Shown: positions 17,140 through 27,319 of the stretch, piece after piece | How the letters are laid out: each line of letters starts with the position of its first letter | How positions within the stretch are numbered: position 1 is the stretch's first letter | Assembly: GCA_949372875.1 (NCBI GenBank) | Contig: CASIAW010000004.1 | Coordinates: 124,001-188,000 of the forward strand | Length of the DNA: 64,000 nt | Direction of reading: 5' to 3' | DNA from: Candidatus Poseidoniaceae archaeon | GTDB taxonomy: Archaea; Thermoplasmatota; Poseidoniia; Poseidoniales; Poseidoniaceae | Translations under genes and position numbers: made by a program | Notes under the pieces: generated by a model | Seen by the model: the letters and a program-made list of their open reading frames with translations, nothing else | Database searches by the model: none | What the model was told of the DNA's origin: nothing

Positions 17140-17919
17140 TCACAGTGTGCCGGTATTGCTACATTCCTTACATCCGCCGCCCTTGCAATATGGACAGGTA
17201 GCGAGAACTTTGAGGCTTTTCGATGGAACACGGCGCATGTGCAACTGTGAATCCTTGTTGAGAATACGGCTACGAGCGATTCGATTGGTCGCACCACTAC
17301 GGGAAGATAAGGACATTTTTACTGAACCAAAAGCCTCTCTGAAATCATCAGCAACTTGCCTGCGTTTGGTCAATCGTTCTCGGCTTTGTTCAATCGCTTC
17401 AGCCTCCCAATACTTCGGACCACCCATCAAGAAGGCACCAGTTCCGGCAACAATGCACTGAACAATGAACGGGTGGACATAGAAGGGAATGAGTTCTGAA
17501 AGTCCTTGGGAACTTGCTCCCACTGGCAAAAACCCAAGGCGGTCGAGGATAGCGATGCTGAACAACGCTGCACCTGTTGCGAACAGAACGTGATAAAGGC
17601 GTTGTGAACGGCGGCCGGTTTTGGTAAATCCAACTCGCCCATTCAGCAAGACAAACAATCCCAATCCGAGGAAAAGAAAATCTACGCCATCCCAAACACC
17701 AACTGCGCCGAGGCAATAGGGTTGGTTACCGTTCGCTAATTGTTCTTCAATCAACGGGATACTGCAGTGAGGCTCAAACATACGAGTAACGATCATTTTG
17801 GTATTCTCTGACCCGTTGATGAAGTAAGGGGCCATTTTGCCAAGACCTGCATTCCCAATTGAAAAAGCGACCAATGCTGAACCAAAAAGAATGCCGAGGA
17901 TATCTCGAATACTCGCCAT
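17140..17919 (-). CDS. Multi-pass membrane protein with C-terminal DnaJ-like zinc knuckle
   Basis: Family not recognised. About four membrane segments can be read: ILGILFGSALVAFSIGNAGL, the FLFLGLGLFVLL stretch, LYHVLFATGAALFSIAILDR and PFIVQCIVAGTGAFLMGG. A basic soluble tail follows and ends in CPYCKGGGCKECSNTGTL. That CxxCxGGGCxxCxxTG pattern is one zinc-binding half of a DnaJ-type cysteine-rich domain and could bind an unfolded protein or RNA partner. ATG at 17919 (MASIRDILG) is chosen; an in-frame ATG at 17946 adds nine residues. It lies upstream of smc on the same strand and is divergent from nadB, but the 170-base gap suggests its own transcript. Confidence 0.65.
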   Translation of the reverse strand: MASIRDILGILFGSALVAFSIGNAGLGKMAPYFINGSENTKMIVTRMFEPHCSIPLIEEQLANGNQPYCLGAVGVWDGVDFLFLGLGLFVLLNGRVGFTKTGRRSQRLYHVLFATGAALFSIAILDRLGFLPVGASSQGLSELIPFYVHPFIVQCIVAGTGAFLMGGPKYWEAEAIEQSRERLTKRRQVADDFREAFGSVKMSLSSRSGATNRIARSRILNKDSQLHMRRVPSKSLKVLATCPYCKGGGCKECSNTGTL

Positions 17920-18009
17920 ATTTGGATGTAAGCAGGGACCGAACATAGCGGTTTCGCTTGCCGATGGGGTGAAAGGCAGTTGCGCCTACCACCAACTGTA
18001 GGGGACACT

Positions 18010-19641
18010 ATGGCACGCATCGTTATCATCGGAAGTGGCATTGCAGGGCTATTTGCCGCATTACGCCTTGCCGATTCCGGCCACGTAGTTACCGTCATTA
18101 CCAAACAACGCCCTATTGATTCTTCAACCAATTGGGCACAAGGTGGAATTGCGGCTATTCTCGATAAAACAGACGGTGAAGGCCTTGATTCACACATTAG
18201 TGATACGCTCACCAGTGGCGACGGAATGTGCGATGAAGAAGTGGTTCGCAGCGTCATTGAGGAATCAGGCGCTCGGATTCATGATTTATTGAATATCGGT
18301 GTCAAATTTGAAACGGATGTGGACGGCGGATTTCATTTTGTCAAAGAAGGCGGCCACTCACAACGGCGAATATTGCACGCTAAAGATGCAACTGGGAAGG
18401 AAATTGAACGTGCTTTGAACGATGCAGCAAGTTCTCACAAGAACATCACACTCAAACCAAATACCCTCGCAATGGACTTAATCCAGCGCCAACACCAATA
18501 TCCAGATGCGGGGATTGCTGGTGTGTGGTGTCTTAATCAAGAAAACGATACAGTATTCACCGAACCTTCAGATATACTGATGCTTGCAACCGGCGGTGTT
18601 GGACAATTATGGTCTCAGACCACCAACCCACCAGTAGCAACCGGCGATGGTCTGGCAATGGCCTATCGTGCTGGGGCGGCCGTCAAAGACATGGCGTTTA
18701 TCCAATTCCACCCTACAGCATTGGCCATCAAATCAGACCGACCCTTCCTCATCACTGAAGCAATGAGGGGCGAAGGAGGCGTCATCCTTGACGAGGAAGG
18801 ACTTCGCAACTGGCAGGAAGAAATGGAATCTGCGGGAGGGAATGCCTCGACAATCTTACCAGGACCGTTCTCATTCACGCTCAAACATTCACCTCTCGGC
18901 TCAATGGCGACTCGAGATATCGTTGCTCGTGCAATTGACCAACGGTTGAAAGAAACTGGCGAGAAACATGTCTATCTGATCACCTCACATCTCGACCAAG
19001 AACATCTTTTGAATCATTTCCCGAACATACAGCAGCGATTAGACCGCCATGGATTGAAACTCGGGCAGGACCCGCTACCTGTATCTCCAGCCGCTCATTA
19101 CATCGTAGGCGGGCTTGCAGTTGACGAAGTTGGAAGACCATACTGTCGCGAATCAAATGCAATCATGCCCTCACTGTATGCAATAGGGGAAGTCGCCTGT
19201 ACTGGAATGCATGGAGCGAATAGATTGGCTTCCAACAGTTTACTCGAGGCAGTCGTTTATGCTGCACGTGCTGCCAATCACATCATCGAGTCAATGCCGC
19301 AGACCAATGATTCTCAATTACCAAATTGGCGAGCAGATGGTCTAGCAGACTTGACTGAACACGTCTCGTTAACACATGACAGGGAATCCCTGTGCAACAC
19401 AATGTCAAGAGAAGTGGGAATCGTTCGAAGATTCAATCGACTCCATCGTGCATCTCGACGTTTGCAACTCCTGGCGAAAGAAGTCGACTTCATTTGGCGC
19501 AGAGCCTTGCCGTCGCGACAAATTGTCGAATTAAGGAATTTGATTCTCGTCGGACAATTGGTCACTGAAGATGCTGAGAAGAGAACTGAAAATAGAGGCT
19601 TACACTACAATACAGACCTTATTGATCGTGAAGAGCGTTAA
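18010..19641 (+). CDS. nadB: L-aspartate oxidase
   Basis: FAD enzyme that oxidises L-aspartate to iminoaspartate, the first step of de novo NAD synthesis with NadA (not in this window). The N-terminal dinucleotide fold is VIIGSGIAGLFAALRLADSG, followed by the family segment STNWAQGGIAAI. The substrate region is GGHSQRRILHAKDATG, then MATRDIVARAID, PAAHYIVGGLAVDE and MHGANRLASNSLLE. The C-terminal helical domain ends at 543 residues, the normal size. ATG at 18010 (MARIVIIG) is preferred over an in-frame upstream ATG at 17980. The 3' end overlaps the convergent panE gene by 23 bases. Confidence 0.95.
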   Translation: MARIVIIGSGIAGLFAALRLADSGHVVTVITKQRPIDSSTNWAQGGIAAILDKTDGEGLDSHISDTLTSGDGMCDEEVVRSVIEESGARIHDLLNIGVKFETDVDGGFHFVKEGGHSQRRILHAKDATGKEIERALNDAASSHKNITLKPNTLAMDLIQRQHQYPDAGIAGVWCLNQENDTVFTEPSDILMLATGGVGQLWSQTTNPPVATGDGLAMAYRAGAAVKDMAFIQFHPTALAIKSDRPFLITEAMRGEGGVILDEEGLRNWQEEMESAGGNASTILPGPFSFTLKHSPLGSMATRDIVARAIDQRLKETGEKHVYLITSHLDQEHLLNHFPNIQQRLDRHGLKLGQDPLPVSPAAHYIVGGLAVDEVGRPYCRESNAIMPSLYAIGEVACTGMHGANRLASNSLLEAVVYAARAANHIIESMPQTNDSQLPNWRADGLADLTEHVSLTHDRESLCNTMSREVGIVRRFNRLHRASRRLQLLAKEVDFIWRRALPSRQIVELRNLILVGQLVTEDAEKRTENRGLHYNTDLIDREER

Positions 19642-20554
19642 TCATTGACACAAACATTTGGTTCAAAGGCGTAGCAATTCCTGCTCGCTCTCCTCGAATC
19701 ACAATGGCTTGGTTAAGCACCGATATCTCGGTTTCCCTTCCCATTCGAATATCTTGAAGCATACTGCAAATATTGGAAGAAGTTGCAGTGAGCACCTGTC
19801 GAAGGTGTTGTTCAAGTTCTGCATCATCAGGTATTGCAACCCGTTCTATTCGAGCCACAGCAGCGCCCTCAAGCATTGTGGAGAAAGCGGAAGAAAACAA
19901 ATCCGGACCTAATAAAGCCCCATTTTCAACACCGGATAAGGCTGCAATAGGATTGATGGCGATATTGAGGAGGACTTTCTTCCAAATGGTGGCAAGTCCA
20001 TCCGAAGACCAAACGGGTTCTAATCCAGCTGCCAGTAGAGCCTCCATCAAAGGTTGAGCTTCTGTCTCACCCGGTCCACCTGGCAAAGAGCCGAGAACGG
20101 TTTGTCCCTTTCCGGCCCACTGAACAACTCCCGCAGATGGGCGCCAAGCACCATGCGTTGAGGTAGCGGCAAAGACTCGTTGAGGACCAAGTATTTCGAT
20201 ACATTTCTCAGCATGACCTAGGCCATTACTCAAGCACATAGCCATACCCTCATCATTCAATAAACGGTGCGCTAATTCTGCAAGATAGGTCGTCTGTCCG
20301 GCTTTACCGGTAAGGAGAGCGAAATCAATTGTGCCGAGCCAGTGTTCAGGAAGGCCAACCTCTTCAAGCGAGAAAAAAACGTCTTGGTTCGATACAAATT
20401 GGTTTTCAAGGCCTTCAAGGTGCAGACCATCCGCAGTCATATGAGCACCATGATTACCTTGACTATGAATGAGGAGTTCTACATCGTCCACTCGTGAAAG
20501 TAGTGCAGCATACAAGGAGCCAAGCGAACCTGCTCCTAAGACGGCTACACGCAT
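19619..20554 (-). CDS. panE: 2-dehydropantoate 2-reductase
   Basis: NADPH-dependent reduction of ketopantoate to pantoate in coenzyme A synthesis. The Rossmann motif VLGAGSLGSLYAALLSR is at the N-terminus. The catalytic lysine lies in TIWKKVLLNIAINPIAALSG, and the conserved glutamate in GRETEISVLNQAIV. The 311-residue length is normal. The family also includes enzymes acting on related 2-keto acids, so specificity is not certain. The ATG at 20554 begins directly with the dinucleotide-binding strand (MRVAVLGAG). The gene starts 9 bases after the upstream membrane-protein stop, so they are probably co-transcribed, and its last 23 bases overlap nadB on the other strand. Confidence 0.9.
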   Translation of the reverse strand: MRVAVLGAGSLGSLYAALLSRVDDVELLIHSQGNHGAHMTADGLHLEGLENQFVSNQDVFFSLEEVGLPEHWLGTIDFALLTGKAGQTTYLAELAHRLLNDEGMAMCLSNGLGHAEKCIEILGPQRVFAATSTHGAWRPSAGVVQWAGKGQTVLGSLPGGPGETEAQPLMEALLAAGLEPVWSSDGLATIWKKVLLNIAINPIAALSGVENGALLGPDLFSSAFSTMLEGAAVARIERVAIPDDAELEQHLRQVLTATSSNICSMLQDIRMGRETEISVLNQAIVIRGERAGIATPLNQMFVSMINALHDQ

Positions 20555-20563
20555 TTTTACACC

Positions 20564-23116
20564 TCAAACATAACTCGACAAGTGGATGACAAGCGCTCCA
20601 TCTTGGTGTTCAAACCAGAGTGTTGAGAGGGTACTCATCGAGGGTGAAAATTCAAAAGAATTCCAACCGGACTGAAGAGAATTGGTCGATGTCACCGTAG
20701 ACCATTGTTCTCCATTTCCTTGGTAGTTCAACTGAACAGGGACAGAGGAGTTACTTGAACTATAGATTGAGAAAGTAGCCCCATCGGATTGTAAAAGACT
20801 GCCGTTATACGCCGCCATCCACATGTTTGACCACATTCGATGTGAGGTATTGTAACGCTGGAATACCAGTTCTGGACCTTCTTCAACAGTGAAGTTGAAT
20901 CGAGGTTCTACCGAAAGTTCTGGAGCACATACATGCATACTGGAACCATCTGACATTTGAACAATCAAAGATTGATTCTCATCGGATACTGAGGGGATAT
21001 TGGAAATCTTACGGACATCAAGGTCCCAAATCCATTGCCCTTCACTGGGAGCAGGAGGGATGGAAAGAGCAGGATCAAGAGGGCACAAAGCATCAACTGA
21101 ACTCAAAAGACCACTCGATTGGAGGCGGAATCCCCATCCAAGGTCAGGGTCGCTTGTAATGGTCCACCCATCCTCTGGAATGATGGCAACCAGGGGGAGT
21201 TCAGGTAAACCTCCATCAAAGGTAACGTTGTTGAGTTGAATGTAATTGAGGTCTGAAGTTCGTAAAACTACGGGGTCTAATCCTCGAATGCACAGTTTGT
21301 CTGGAGATTGTTCAAAACTGGCTGATAGATTGTTATGTCCTTCAATCCACTGCAAACGAGATTGGAGGTTCAAACCTTGGCCGGCGTTCGGGAAACTGAC
21401 ATTGAGCGGTTCATCAGAAGCCACATTGAGGTCCATGCAACGCTTGATTTCACCTTCATCATGAGCAAGTTCCCAAAGTGAAACGGGGTAAACGGCAAGG
21501 TCGGGCCGTATTGATATGGAATGGCTCTCATATTCACCTTCAGTCAGCGATAGTAATGAGAAATCAAGGGTTGAAGGGGCGTGAGATTCTTCAGTCCATG
21601 TCAAGTTCAATACCACGGTTGTATGGGTGCGGGGTGGTAACGTGCTTCCACAACCTGCATCATTGATGTTGAGAGTATCTTCACCATCGCAATCCCATGT
21701 CGTAGCCCAATTGCTCAAGCGTGTATCGAATTGATCAAAATCAATTGCCCAATCCCGTTCGACAGAAGAGGGATTCAAAACATGCACCGAAACAAATGCA
21801 GTCCACAGCCCATCCACTTGTGATGCGGTATAATTCATCTCGATATCATACTCGGCAGAGGTGTCCCAATCTGAATCTAATTCGAATGGAGTTTGATTCG
21901 GTAAAGCGAAGAGAACGGCGACTAGCATCACAATTCCAATGTTTTTCATTGCAGAGAGGTCGAGACCTTTCGGTTCATTGAGAATCAAAGGCGAACTTCG
22001 GTCAGTCCCCATAAACAACAAGAGAGGTAAAATCAATGTGAGAACGAAAATCCAGATACTAAATCCGTTAAATGCATCAAACATCCAAGCAAAAGCCAAC
22101 ACTAAAAGGAAGATGAAAATTTGATTGTTACTGCTTCGTGCTTCGGACGGTCCTGCACGAGCAATCATAATCCGACCACCTGGGAAAGTTGGAATAGGAA
22201 GTAAGGAAATCCATCCAAAGAAAGTCAACAAAGCGCCAGCTTTGACAAAAGGATGTGACCATATCAGTCGAGTGAGGTAATCATCAAGTTGCCATTGGCC
22301 GAGTACTTCGACTAAAAACGGAGGCTGAGCCATATTCTGAGAACTGGTGACTGCAATGTATTCGGGCGTAAGCCAAAGCCCAACACCCCAGAGCAGCATA
22401 CCAAGTGAAACAAGCGTTGCCGGAACTGAAACCGCAACCCATCCCAAGACCTTGCGGTCATCCCATAATCGAGCATCCATTCGGGGTAAGGTCGGGATAA
22501 GGAACAAACCAAAGGGCCAAACTAACGATGTTTGAGAGAGTAAACCAAGGCTCCATAATGAGATGGTTGGTTCGGGAATCGGCGTGATATGCCCTACTCG
22601 ATGATTGAAATGGGAAGCGATTCCTTTCTGAAGGTGAGAAGCGATAAACAGACTGAGAAGAACTGGAAGGGTGTATCCAAGTATCGCATCCAACAAACTT
22701 GAATCGGAAAACCACCCACCAGATGGACGTGAGCCTTCCATCCAATATGCCCCGGCAAGTGTGAGGGTTAATGCCGAAAATGTCCACATCATGAATGTTA
22801 AATTAAACGAAGGAAACTGACGTTCCGGGATTGGGAACAGTTGGACGACCCATTCATCTGTTTGAGATAATTTAGCAGCCCAACCAAGTTTTTTCAGATG
22901 AGCGTTTGCCTCTTTGAGACAGTCATCGATTTCTTTGTCCTCTTTCGGTGAGACCACCCAGGTCGGTAAAACCCCACCAGACATGTTCGCCGCAACATGG
23001 AAAGAGCGACCGAGAATATTGGATAACAAATCGTGCTGCTTCCATTCTGAACGATGGACTGGCATAGATTCGCGAGGTGTATCAACACCCAAGGAAGCAT
23101 CAGAATCAGTAGACAT
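20564..23116 (-). CDS. Large membrane protein resembling an inactivated site-2 protease (M50), with a long extracytoplasmic domain
   Basis: An 850-residue protein. Residues 1-100 are soluble. About eight to ten membrane segments follow up to residue 420, then a beta-rich, aspartate- and serine-rich region to the end without another obvious segment. Two spots look like remnants of the M50 metalloprotease sites. SHLQKGIASH (160-169) is where HExxH is expected, and SLLPIPTFPGG (304-314) corresponds to NLLPxPxLDGG. The zinc ligands are gone in both (HExxH to SHLQK; the aspartate is proline 312). This is seen in the sequence; homology to M50 is inferred from the motif context and topology. It may act as a receptor or chaperone-like pseudoprotease. 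The ATG at 23116 lies downstream of the ATP synthase operon. Confidence 0.6.
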   Translation of the reverse strand: MSTDSDASLGVDTPRESMPVHRSEWKQHDLLSNILGRSFHVAANMSGGVLPTWVVSPKEDKEIDDCLKEANAHLKKLGWAAKLSQTDEWVVQLFPIPERQFPSFNLTFMMWTFSALTLTLAGAYWMEGSRPSGGWFSDSSLLDAILGYTLPVLLSLFIASHLQKGIASHFNHRVGHITPIPEPTISLWSLGLLSQTSLVWPFGLFLIPTLPRMDARLWDDRKVLGWVAVSVPATLVSLGMLLWGVGLWLTPEYIAVTSSQNMAQPPFLVEVLGQWQLDDYLTRLIWSHPFVKAGALLTFFGWISLLPIPTFPGGRIMIARAGPSEARSSNNQIFIFLLVLAFAWMFDAFNGFSIWIFVLTLILPLLLFMGTDRSSPLILNEPKGLDLSAMKNIGIVMLVAVLFALPNQTPFELDSDWDTSAEYDIEMNYTASQVDGLWTAFVSVHVLNPSSVERDWAIDFDQFDTRLSNWATTWDCDGEDTLNINDAGCGSTLPPRTHTTVVLNLTWTEESHAPSTLDFSLLSLTEGEYESHSISIRPDLAVYPVSLWELAHDEGEIKRCMDLNVASDEPLNVSFPNAGQGLNLQSRLQWIEGHNNLSASFEQSPDKLCIRGLDPVVLRTSDLNYIQLNNVTFDGGLPELPLVAIIPEDGWTITSDPDLGWGFRLQSSGLLSSVDALCPLDPALSIPPAPSEGQWIWDLDVRKISNIPSVSDENQSLIVQMSDGSSMHVCAPELSVEPRFNFTVEEGPELVFQRYNTSHRMWSNMWMAAYNGSLLQSDGATFSIYSSSNSSVPVQLNYQGNGEQWSTVTSTNSLQSGWNSFEFSPSMSTLSTLWFEHQDGALVIHLSSYV

Positions 23117-23193
23117 GCTTTCTCCTCAAACCTTTGTAGTTCTGCTTCCCCTTTGAAGGAATCCCTCAACCTGTTCAAACAGGTTGAGCAAAA

Positions 23194-23811
23194 TCACTTG
23201 TTCTTGAAACGCTTGAGACGGAATGTTTCTTCACGTTCCATTTCTTCAAGTCGGAGTTGAATAAAGACACGGGCTTCGTCAAGTTCAGGGATAACCTTGA
23301 ACTCCAAAGCATTGACACGTCGCTTGGTTGCTTCAATTTCTTGAAGCAAACGCTTGAGCGTTGCTTCCATCTCCGATGCTTTCACGATCTTCTCAATGAG
23401 GCTTCCAAAGGATTCTCCAGCCTCATCGATGTAAGGTGATGAACCAATGTATCCGACACCACGCTCTTGGAAAGTCGACTTTAGGTTGGTTCCGCTCACG
23501 CTAGGAACGACGACACCCATGATGTTTCGACGTTCAACTTCCACTTCAGGGTGGCCAGTGTTTGCAATGGCTGCCGCACGGACCGCCAAACCACCCTCGA
23601 TAGCATTCGCCAAATCGATTCGTTGCTTTGCCAAACGGTAAGCATCAGTCAAATCTTTCTTTGCTTCAATCATATCTGAAAGAAGACTGCGGAATTCATG
23701 GAACAAGCCATCACGCTTCATCTTCAGCAGTTTGTAACCATTCTTGGTTTGCTTAATTCTCGCCTTGAGTTTAATCAACTCACTGCGGGTTGGTTTGATA
23801 TCGAGTGCCAT
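23194..23811 (-). CDS. atpD: A-type ATP synthase subunit D
   Basis: Central rotor stalk subunit that couples A1 catalysis to rotation of the membrane ring. The N-terminal coiled coil IKPTRSELIKLKARIKQTKN and the C-terminal coiled coil (LKRLLQEIEATKRRVNALEF) are characteristic, giving the antiparallel stalk. The length of 205 is normal. It is the last gene of the nine-gene operon and begins at ATG 23811, 36 bases after the atpB stop. A basic C-terminus (FRLKRFKNK) ends the protein. No oddities. Confidence 0.95.
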   Translation of the reverse strand: MALDIKPTRSELIKLKARIKQTKNGYKLLKMKRDGLFHEFRSLLSDMIEAKKDLTDAYRLAKQRIDLANAIEGGLAVRAAAIANTGHPEVEVERRNIMGVVVPSVSGTNLKSTFQERGVGYIGSSPYIDEAGESFGSLIEKIVKASEMEATLKRLLQEIEATKRRVNALEFKVIPELDEARVFIQLRLEEMEREETFRLKRFKNK

Positions 23812-23847
23812 GTTCTTTCACCTCCTTCGTTGATTGGTTTAGATGAT

Positions 23848-25227
23848 TCAAGCTCGGTTATCTGGGTGGTACTTGTCGATCCACTTTTGGTCAAGACGGA
23901 CAAGATACTTTGTATCGATAGCAGCCATAAGGTTCCAGCACAGGTCGAGGGTTTCCTCGATTGAGCGGTCTTCATCACGGGTTTGGCGAAGGAACTTGTC
24001 TTCGAAAACTCCAGAGAAGTCAAGCAGTTGCTTGTCACGTTCATTCAATGCATCTTCACCAACAATAGCGACAAGTCCACGAAGTTCGCGTCCTTGAGCG
24101 TATGCTGCATACATTTGGTCAGAAACAGACTTGTGGTCTTCACGAGTGGTTTTCTCACCGATACATGAACCCATCAAACGAGAGAGAGATGGAAGAACGT
24201 TGATTGGCGGATAGATACCTTGTTGGTGCAATTCACGTGAAATAACAATTTGTCCTTCCGTAATATATCCGGACAAATCAGGAATCGGGTGCGTAATATC
24301 GTCACCAGGCATGGTTAGAATTGGGAATTGAGTGATTGAACCCTTCTTGTTCTTGATAATTCCCGCACGTTCGTAAAGCATAGCCAAATCGGTATACATG
24401 TAACCTGGGTAACCACGTCGTCCTGGAACTTCTTCACGAGCAGCACCAATTTGACGAAGAGCGTCACAGTAGTTGGTCATGTCAGTATAGATGACCAGAA
24501 CGTGATAATCCTTTTCGAAAGCAAGGTATTCAGCTGCAGTCAATGCGAGACGAGGCGTAATGATACGCTCGACAGCAGGGTCGTCAGCAAGGTTGACGAA
24601 CAAAACCGCATTCTCAAGAGCACCAGTTCGCTCCAAATCGGAACGGAAGAAATTGTATTCTTCAGCGGTAATTCCCATAGCGCAGAACACAACAATAAAT
24701 TCTTCATCAGAATCCTTGAGTTTTGCTTGACGAGCAATTTGCAGAGCGATATCATTGTGTGGAAGACCTGATGCCGAGAAAATTGGCAACTTCTGTCCAC
24801 GGACAAGACTTGTACACAGGTCGATTGCAGAGACACCGGTTTGAATGAAATCGTTTGGACTCTGTCGGCTGTATGGATTGATAGCAGCACCAATGATGTC
24901 TGCCTTTTCTTCAGCGACAATCTCTGGTCCGCCGTCACGAGGACGACCTGCACCATCGAGAATTCGACCGACCAAGTCAGTACTCACTGGGAGTTTGAAA
25001 ACATCACCCATGAAGGTGACACCGGATTCTCGGTCAATCTTGGAGGTTCCTTCGAAAACTTGGACAATCACGAGGTCGTCCGAGGTATCGAGAACTTGTC
25101 CGTTCTTGATGGTACCATTTGAGAGTCGTAGGGTAACGATTTCACCAAAGGCAACAGGTTCAGTTTTGTTCAAAAAGACCAGAGGTCCTTTCACGTCAGT
25201 AATGGTTCGGTATTCTTTTCCAGTCAT
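23848..25227 (-). CDS. atpB: A-type ATP synthase subunit B (non-catalytic)
   Basis: Non-catalytic subunit alternating with AtpA in the A1 hexamer. [20 protein letters not shown] is the family start, so ATG 25227 is preferred. An in-frame ATG at 25272 lies inside the end of atpA and would add 15 unconserved residues. The degenerate P-loop region is [20 protein letters not shown], lacking the Walker lysine as expected for subunit B. Family segments [20 protein letters not shown] and [20 protein letters not shown] are intact. The gene lies 13 bases after the atpA stop. The C-terminus is [16 protein letters not shown]. Confidence 0.96.
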   Translation of the reverse strand: MTGKEYRTITDVKGPLVFLNKTEPVAFGEIVTLRLSNGTIKNGQVLDTSDDLVIVQVFEGTSKIDRESGVTFMGDVFKLPVSTDLVGRILDGAGRPRDGGPEIVAEEKADIIGAAINPYSRQSPNDFIQTGVSAIDLCTSLVRGQKLPIFSASGLPHNDIALQIARQAKLKDSDEEFIVVFCAMGITAEEYNFFRSDLERTGALENAVLFVNLADDPAVERIITPRLALTAAEYLAFEKDYHVLVIYTDMTNYCDALRQIGAAREEVPGRRGYPGYMYTDLAMLYERAGIIKNKKGSITQFPILTMPGDDITHPIPDLSGYITEGQIVISRELHQQGIYPPINVLPSLSRLMGSCIGEKTTREDHKSVSDQMYAAYAQGRELRGLVAIVGEDALNERDKQLLDFSGVFEDKFLRQTRDEDRSIEETLDLCWNLMAAIDTKYLVRLDQKWIDKYHPDNRA

Positions 25228-25240
25228 GATATTCCTCTCC

Positions 25241-26980
25241 TCAGTTTTCCTCCACCGTATCGGCGATTTCATCGGTCATTTTCTTGACCATGTCAGCAAT
25301 GACGTCAATGTATCCCTTTTCGAATCGGCCTCGCATGAGGTCGGAACGAGCTGGAACGTTGACAACATCGTTGAGAACAGCACCGTTTGCCATAGCAGAC
25401 TTTGCTGCGTCTTGGAATGATAAGATTGCCTTAGCCATCTGGTATTGCAGGTGAATGTCACAGTATGCGTCAACATCGTGGAATCCGTTTTGTTGCAAAA
25501 AGAATTCACGGATCATACGAGCGACTTCAAGAGTCAATTGCTGATCTGTAGGTAGAGCATCGGAACCGACCAGTTGGACAATTTCTTGCAACTCGGATTC
25601 AATCTGGAGCAAACCACTGATTTGTGTTCGGACTTCTGGGAAGTCTTGAGAGATGTTATCTCGGAACCATTGGTCGAGGCTTTGCGGGTAGAGTGAATAC
25701 GAATTCAACCAGTTGATTGCAGGGAAGTGCCGTTGTCGGGCGAGACCTGCATCCAATCCCCAGAATACCTTGACAATACGAAGAGTTCCTTGAGAAACCG
25801 GTTCGGAAATGTCTCCACCAGGAGGGGAAACCGCACCGATAACTGTGACTGAGCCGTCGTCGCCGTTGAGGGTTTCAACACGGCCAGCACGTTCGTAGAA
25901 TTCTGCGATACGAGAAGACAAGTAAGCCGGATATCCTTCTTCACCAGGCATCTCTTCCAATCGAGAGGAAATTTCACGCATTGCTTCAGCCCAACGAGAA
26001 GTTGAGTCTGCCATCAAAGCGACGTCATAGCCCATATCACGGAAGTATTCTGCGATGGTGATTCCAGTATACACTGATGCTTCACGAGCAGCCACAGGCA
26101 TGTTCGAGGTGTTTGCAATCATGACGGTTCGCTCCATCAGGGGCTTACCGGTGTTTGGATCAATCAAGTGAGGGAATTCGTCCAACACTTCAGTCATCTC
26201 ATTTCCACGCTCACCGCATCCGATGTAAACAACGAGTTGAGCGTCAGAATACTTTGCAAGTGATTGTTGAGTGACGGTCTTTCCAGATCCGAATGGTCCA
26301 GGAATACCTGCTGCTCCACCCTTAGCCAGTGGGAACAAGAAATCGAGAATTCTCATTCCAGTGATGAGAGGTGTTTCAGGTGCATACTTTTGTTGGAAAG
26401 GTCGAGGTGTTCGAACTGGCCACTTCTGCATCATCTGCATTTCAGTGCCGTCTTCGAGAACACACACGGTTTGTGTAACGTTGAAATCGCCTGATTCAAT
26501 CGATTTAACAACGCCACCGACGGTAGGAGGTACCATGATTTTGTGAACGATTGTCTCGGTTTCTTGAACGTGTCCAATAACTTGTCCTGCAACCACTTCA
26601 TCGCCAGCAGCGACTTGAGGTTCAAAGGTCCAAATCTTTTCGAGGTCGAAAGCATCTGCGTCAACACCACGAGTGATGAAAACACCCATTTCTTCTTCCA
26701 AGGTTGGAAGAGGACGCTGGATACCGTCGTAAATCTGAGTCAAGAGACCTGGACCGAGAGAAACGGACAGTGTTTCTTGCGTATTCAACACTGGCTCACC
26801 AGGACGGATACCAGAGGTATCTTCGTACACTTGGATAACGGCTTTATCGCCGTGCAGTTCAATTACTTCGCCCATTAAACCTTCTTCACCAACACGAACG
26901 ACGTCATACATTGCAGCTTTCATGCCAGTTGCGGTTACAACAGGACCGGATATTCGGTAAATTACTCCTTCATTGCTCAT
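25241..26980 (-). CDS. atpA: A-type ATP synthase subunit A (catalytic)
   Basis: Catalytic subunit of the A1 hexamer. The P-loop is [14 protein letters not shown], followed by the conserved [11 protein letters not shown] and [20 protein letters not shown]. The non-homologous insert typical of A/V-type catalytic subunits is present near residues 110-200. The length of 579 is normal and no intein is present. The start at ATG 26980 is fixed by a GGAGG at 26989-26993, 8 bases upstream; an in-frame ATG at 26995 is less likely. It lies 28 bases after the atpF stop. Confidence 0.97.
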   Translation of the reverse strand: MSNEGVIYRISGPVVTATGMKAAMYDVVRVGEEGLMGEVIELHGDKAVIQVYEDTSGIRPGEPVLNTQETLSVSLGPGLLTQIYDGIQRPLPTLEEEMGVFITRGVDADAFDLEKIWTFEPQVAAGDEVVAGQVIGHVQETETIVHKIMVPPTVGGVVKSIESGDFNVTQTVCVLEDGTEMQMMQKWPVRTPRPFQQKYAPETPLITGMRILDFLFPLAKGGAAGIPGPFGSGKTVTQQSLAKYSDAQLVVYIGCGERGNEMTEVLDEFPHLIDPNTGKPLMERTVMIANTSNMPVAAREASVYTGITIAEYFRDMGYDVALMADSTSRWAEAMREISSRLEEMPGEEGYPAYLSSRIAEFYERAGRVETLNGDDGSVTVIGAVSPPGGDISEPVSQGTLRIVKVFWGLDAGLARQRHFPAINWLNSYSLYPQSLDQWFRDNISQDFPEVRTQISGLLQIESELQEIVQLVGSDALPTDQQLTLEVARMIREFFLQQNGFHDVDAYCDIHLQYQMAKAILSFQDAAKSAMANGAVLNDVVNVPARSDLMRGRFEKGYIDVIADMVKKMTDEIADTVEEN

Positions 26981-26988
26981 TTTTTTTT

Positions 26989-26993
26989 CCTCC
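26989..26993 (-). promoter_or_regulatory. Ribosome binding site of atpA
   Basis: GGAGG followed by eight bases (all A) before ATG 26980 on the minus strand. It decides between two in-frame starts and shows that this genome uses Shine-Dalgarno initiation inside operons. Confidence 0.8.
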
Positions 26994-27008
26994 ATATGGT
27001 TTGGAATA

Positions 27009-27308
27009 TTACTTCCACAGGTCGACTCCTATTGCCTTACGAATTGTGTCTCGCAAGGTAGTGTCTTCTTCCGTTCCAATGCCAAGCACGGTCGGAGAGA
27101 CGGATGCCGAGAGTTGGTCACGAAGACGCTCCGGCAGCGTTGTTAGGATTGAGGAGTCAACCACGACAATCCCTACGCTCTTATTGTTGAGTAGTTTCTT
27201 GAAGGTCGAGACTGTTGCCTCTTCGCCTTCAGGGTTATGCAGGTTATCAATTCCTGCAAGTTGGAATCCAAGGGTGAATTCTGGTGTTCCAACAACTGCG
27301 ATATCCAT
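27009..27308 (-). CDS. atpF: A-type ATP synthase subunit F
   Basis: Small central-stalk subunit with a Rossmann-like fold. It begins [20 protein letters not shown], which is the family start, and contains the [23 protein letters not shown] segment in mid-protein. The length of 99 is typical. The ATG at 27308 is preceded by GAGGTGA, a ribosome binding site about 6 bases upstream. The atpC stop lies 11 bases upstream. No unusual features. Confidence 0.93.
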   Translation of the reverse strand: MDIAVVGTPEFTLGFQLAGIDNLHNPEGEEATVSTFKKLLNNKSVGIVVVDSSILTTLPERLRDQLSASVSPTVLGIGTEEDTTLRDTIRKAIGVDLWK

Positions 27309-27319
27309 ATTTCTTCACC

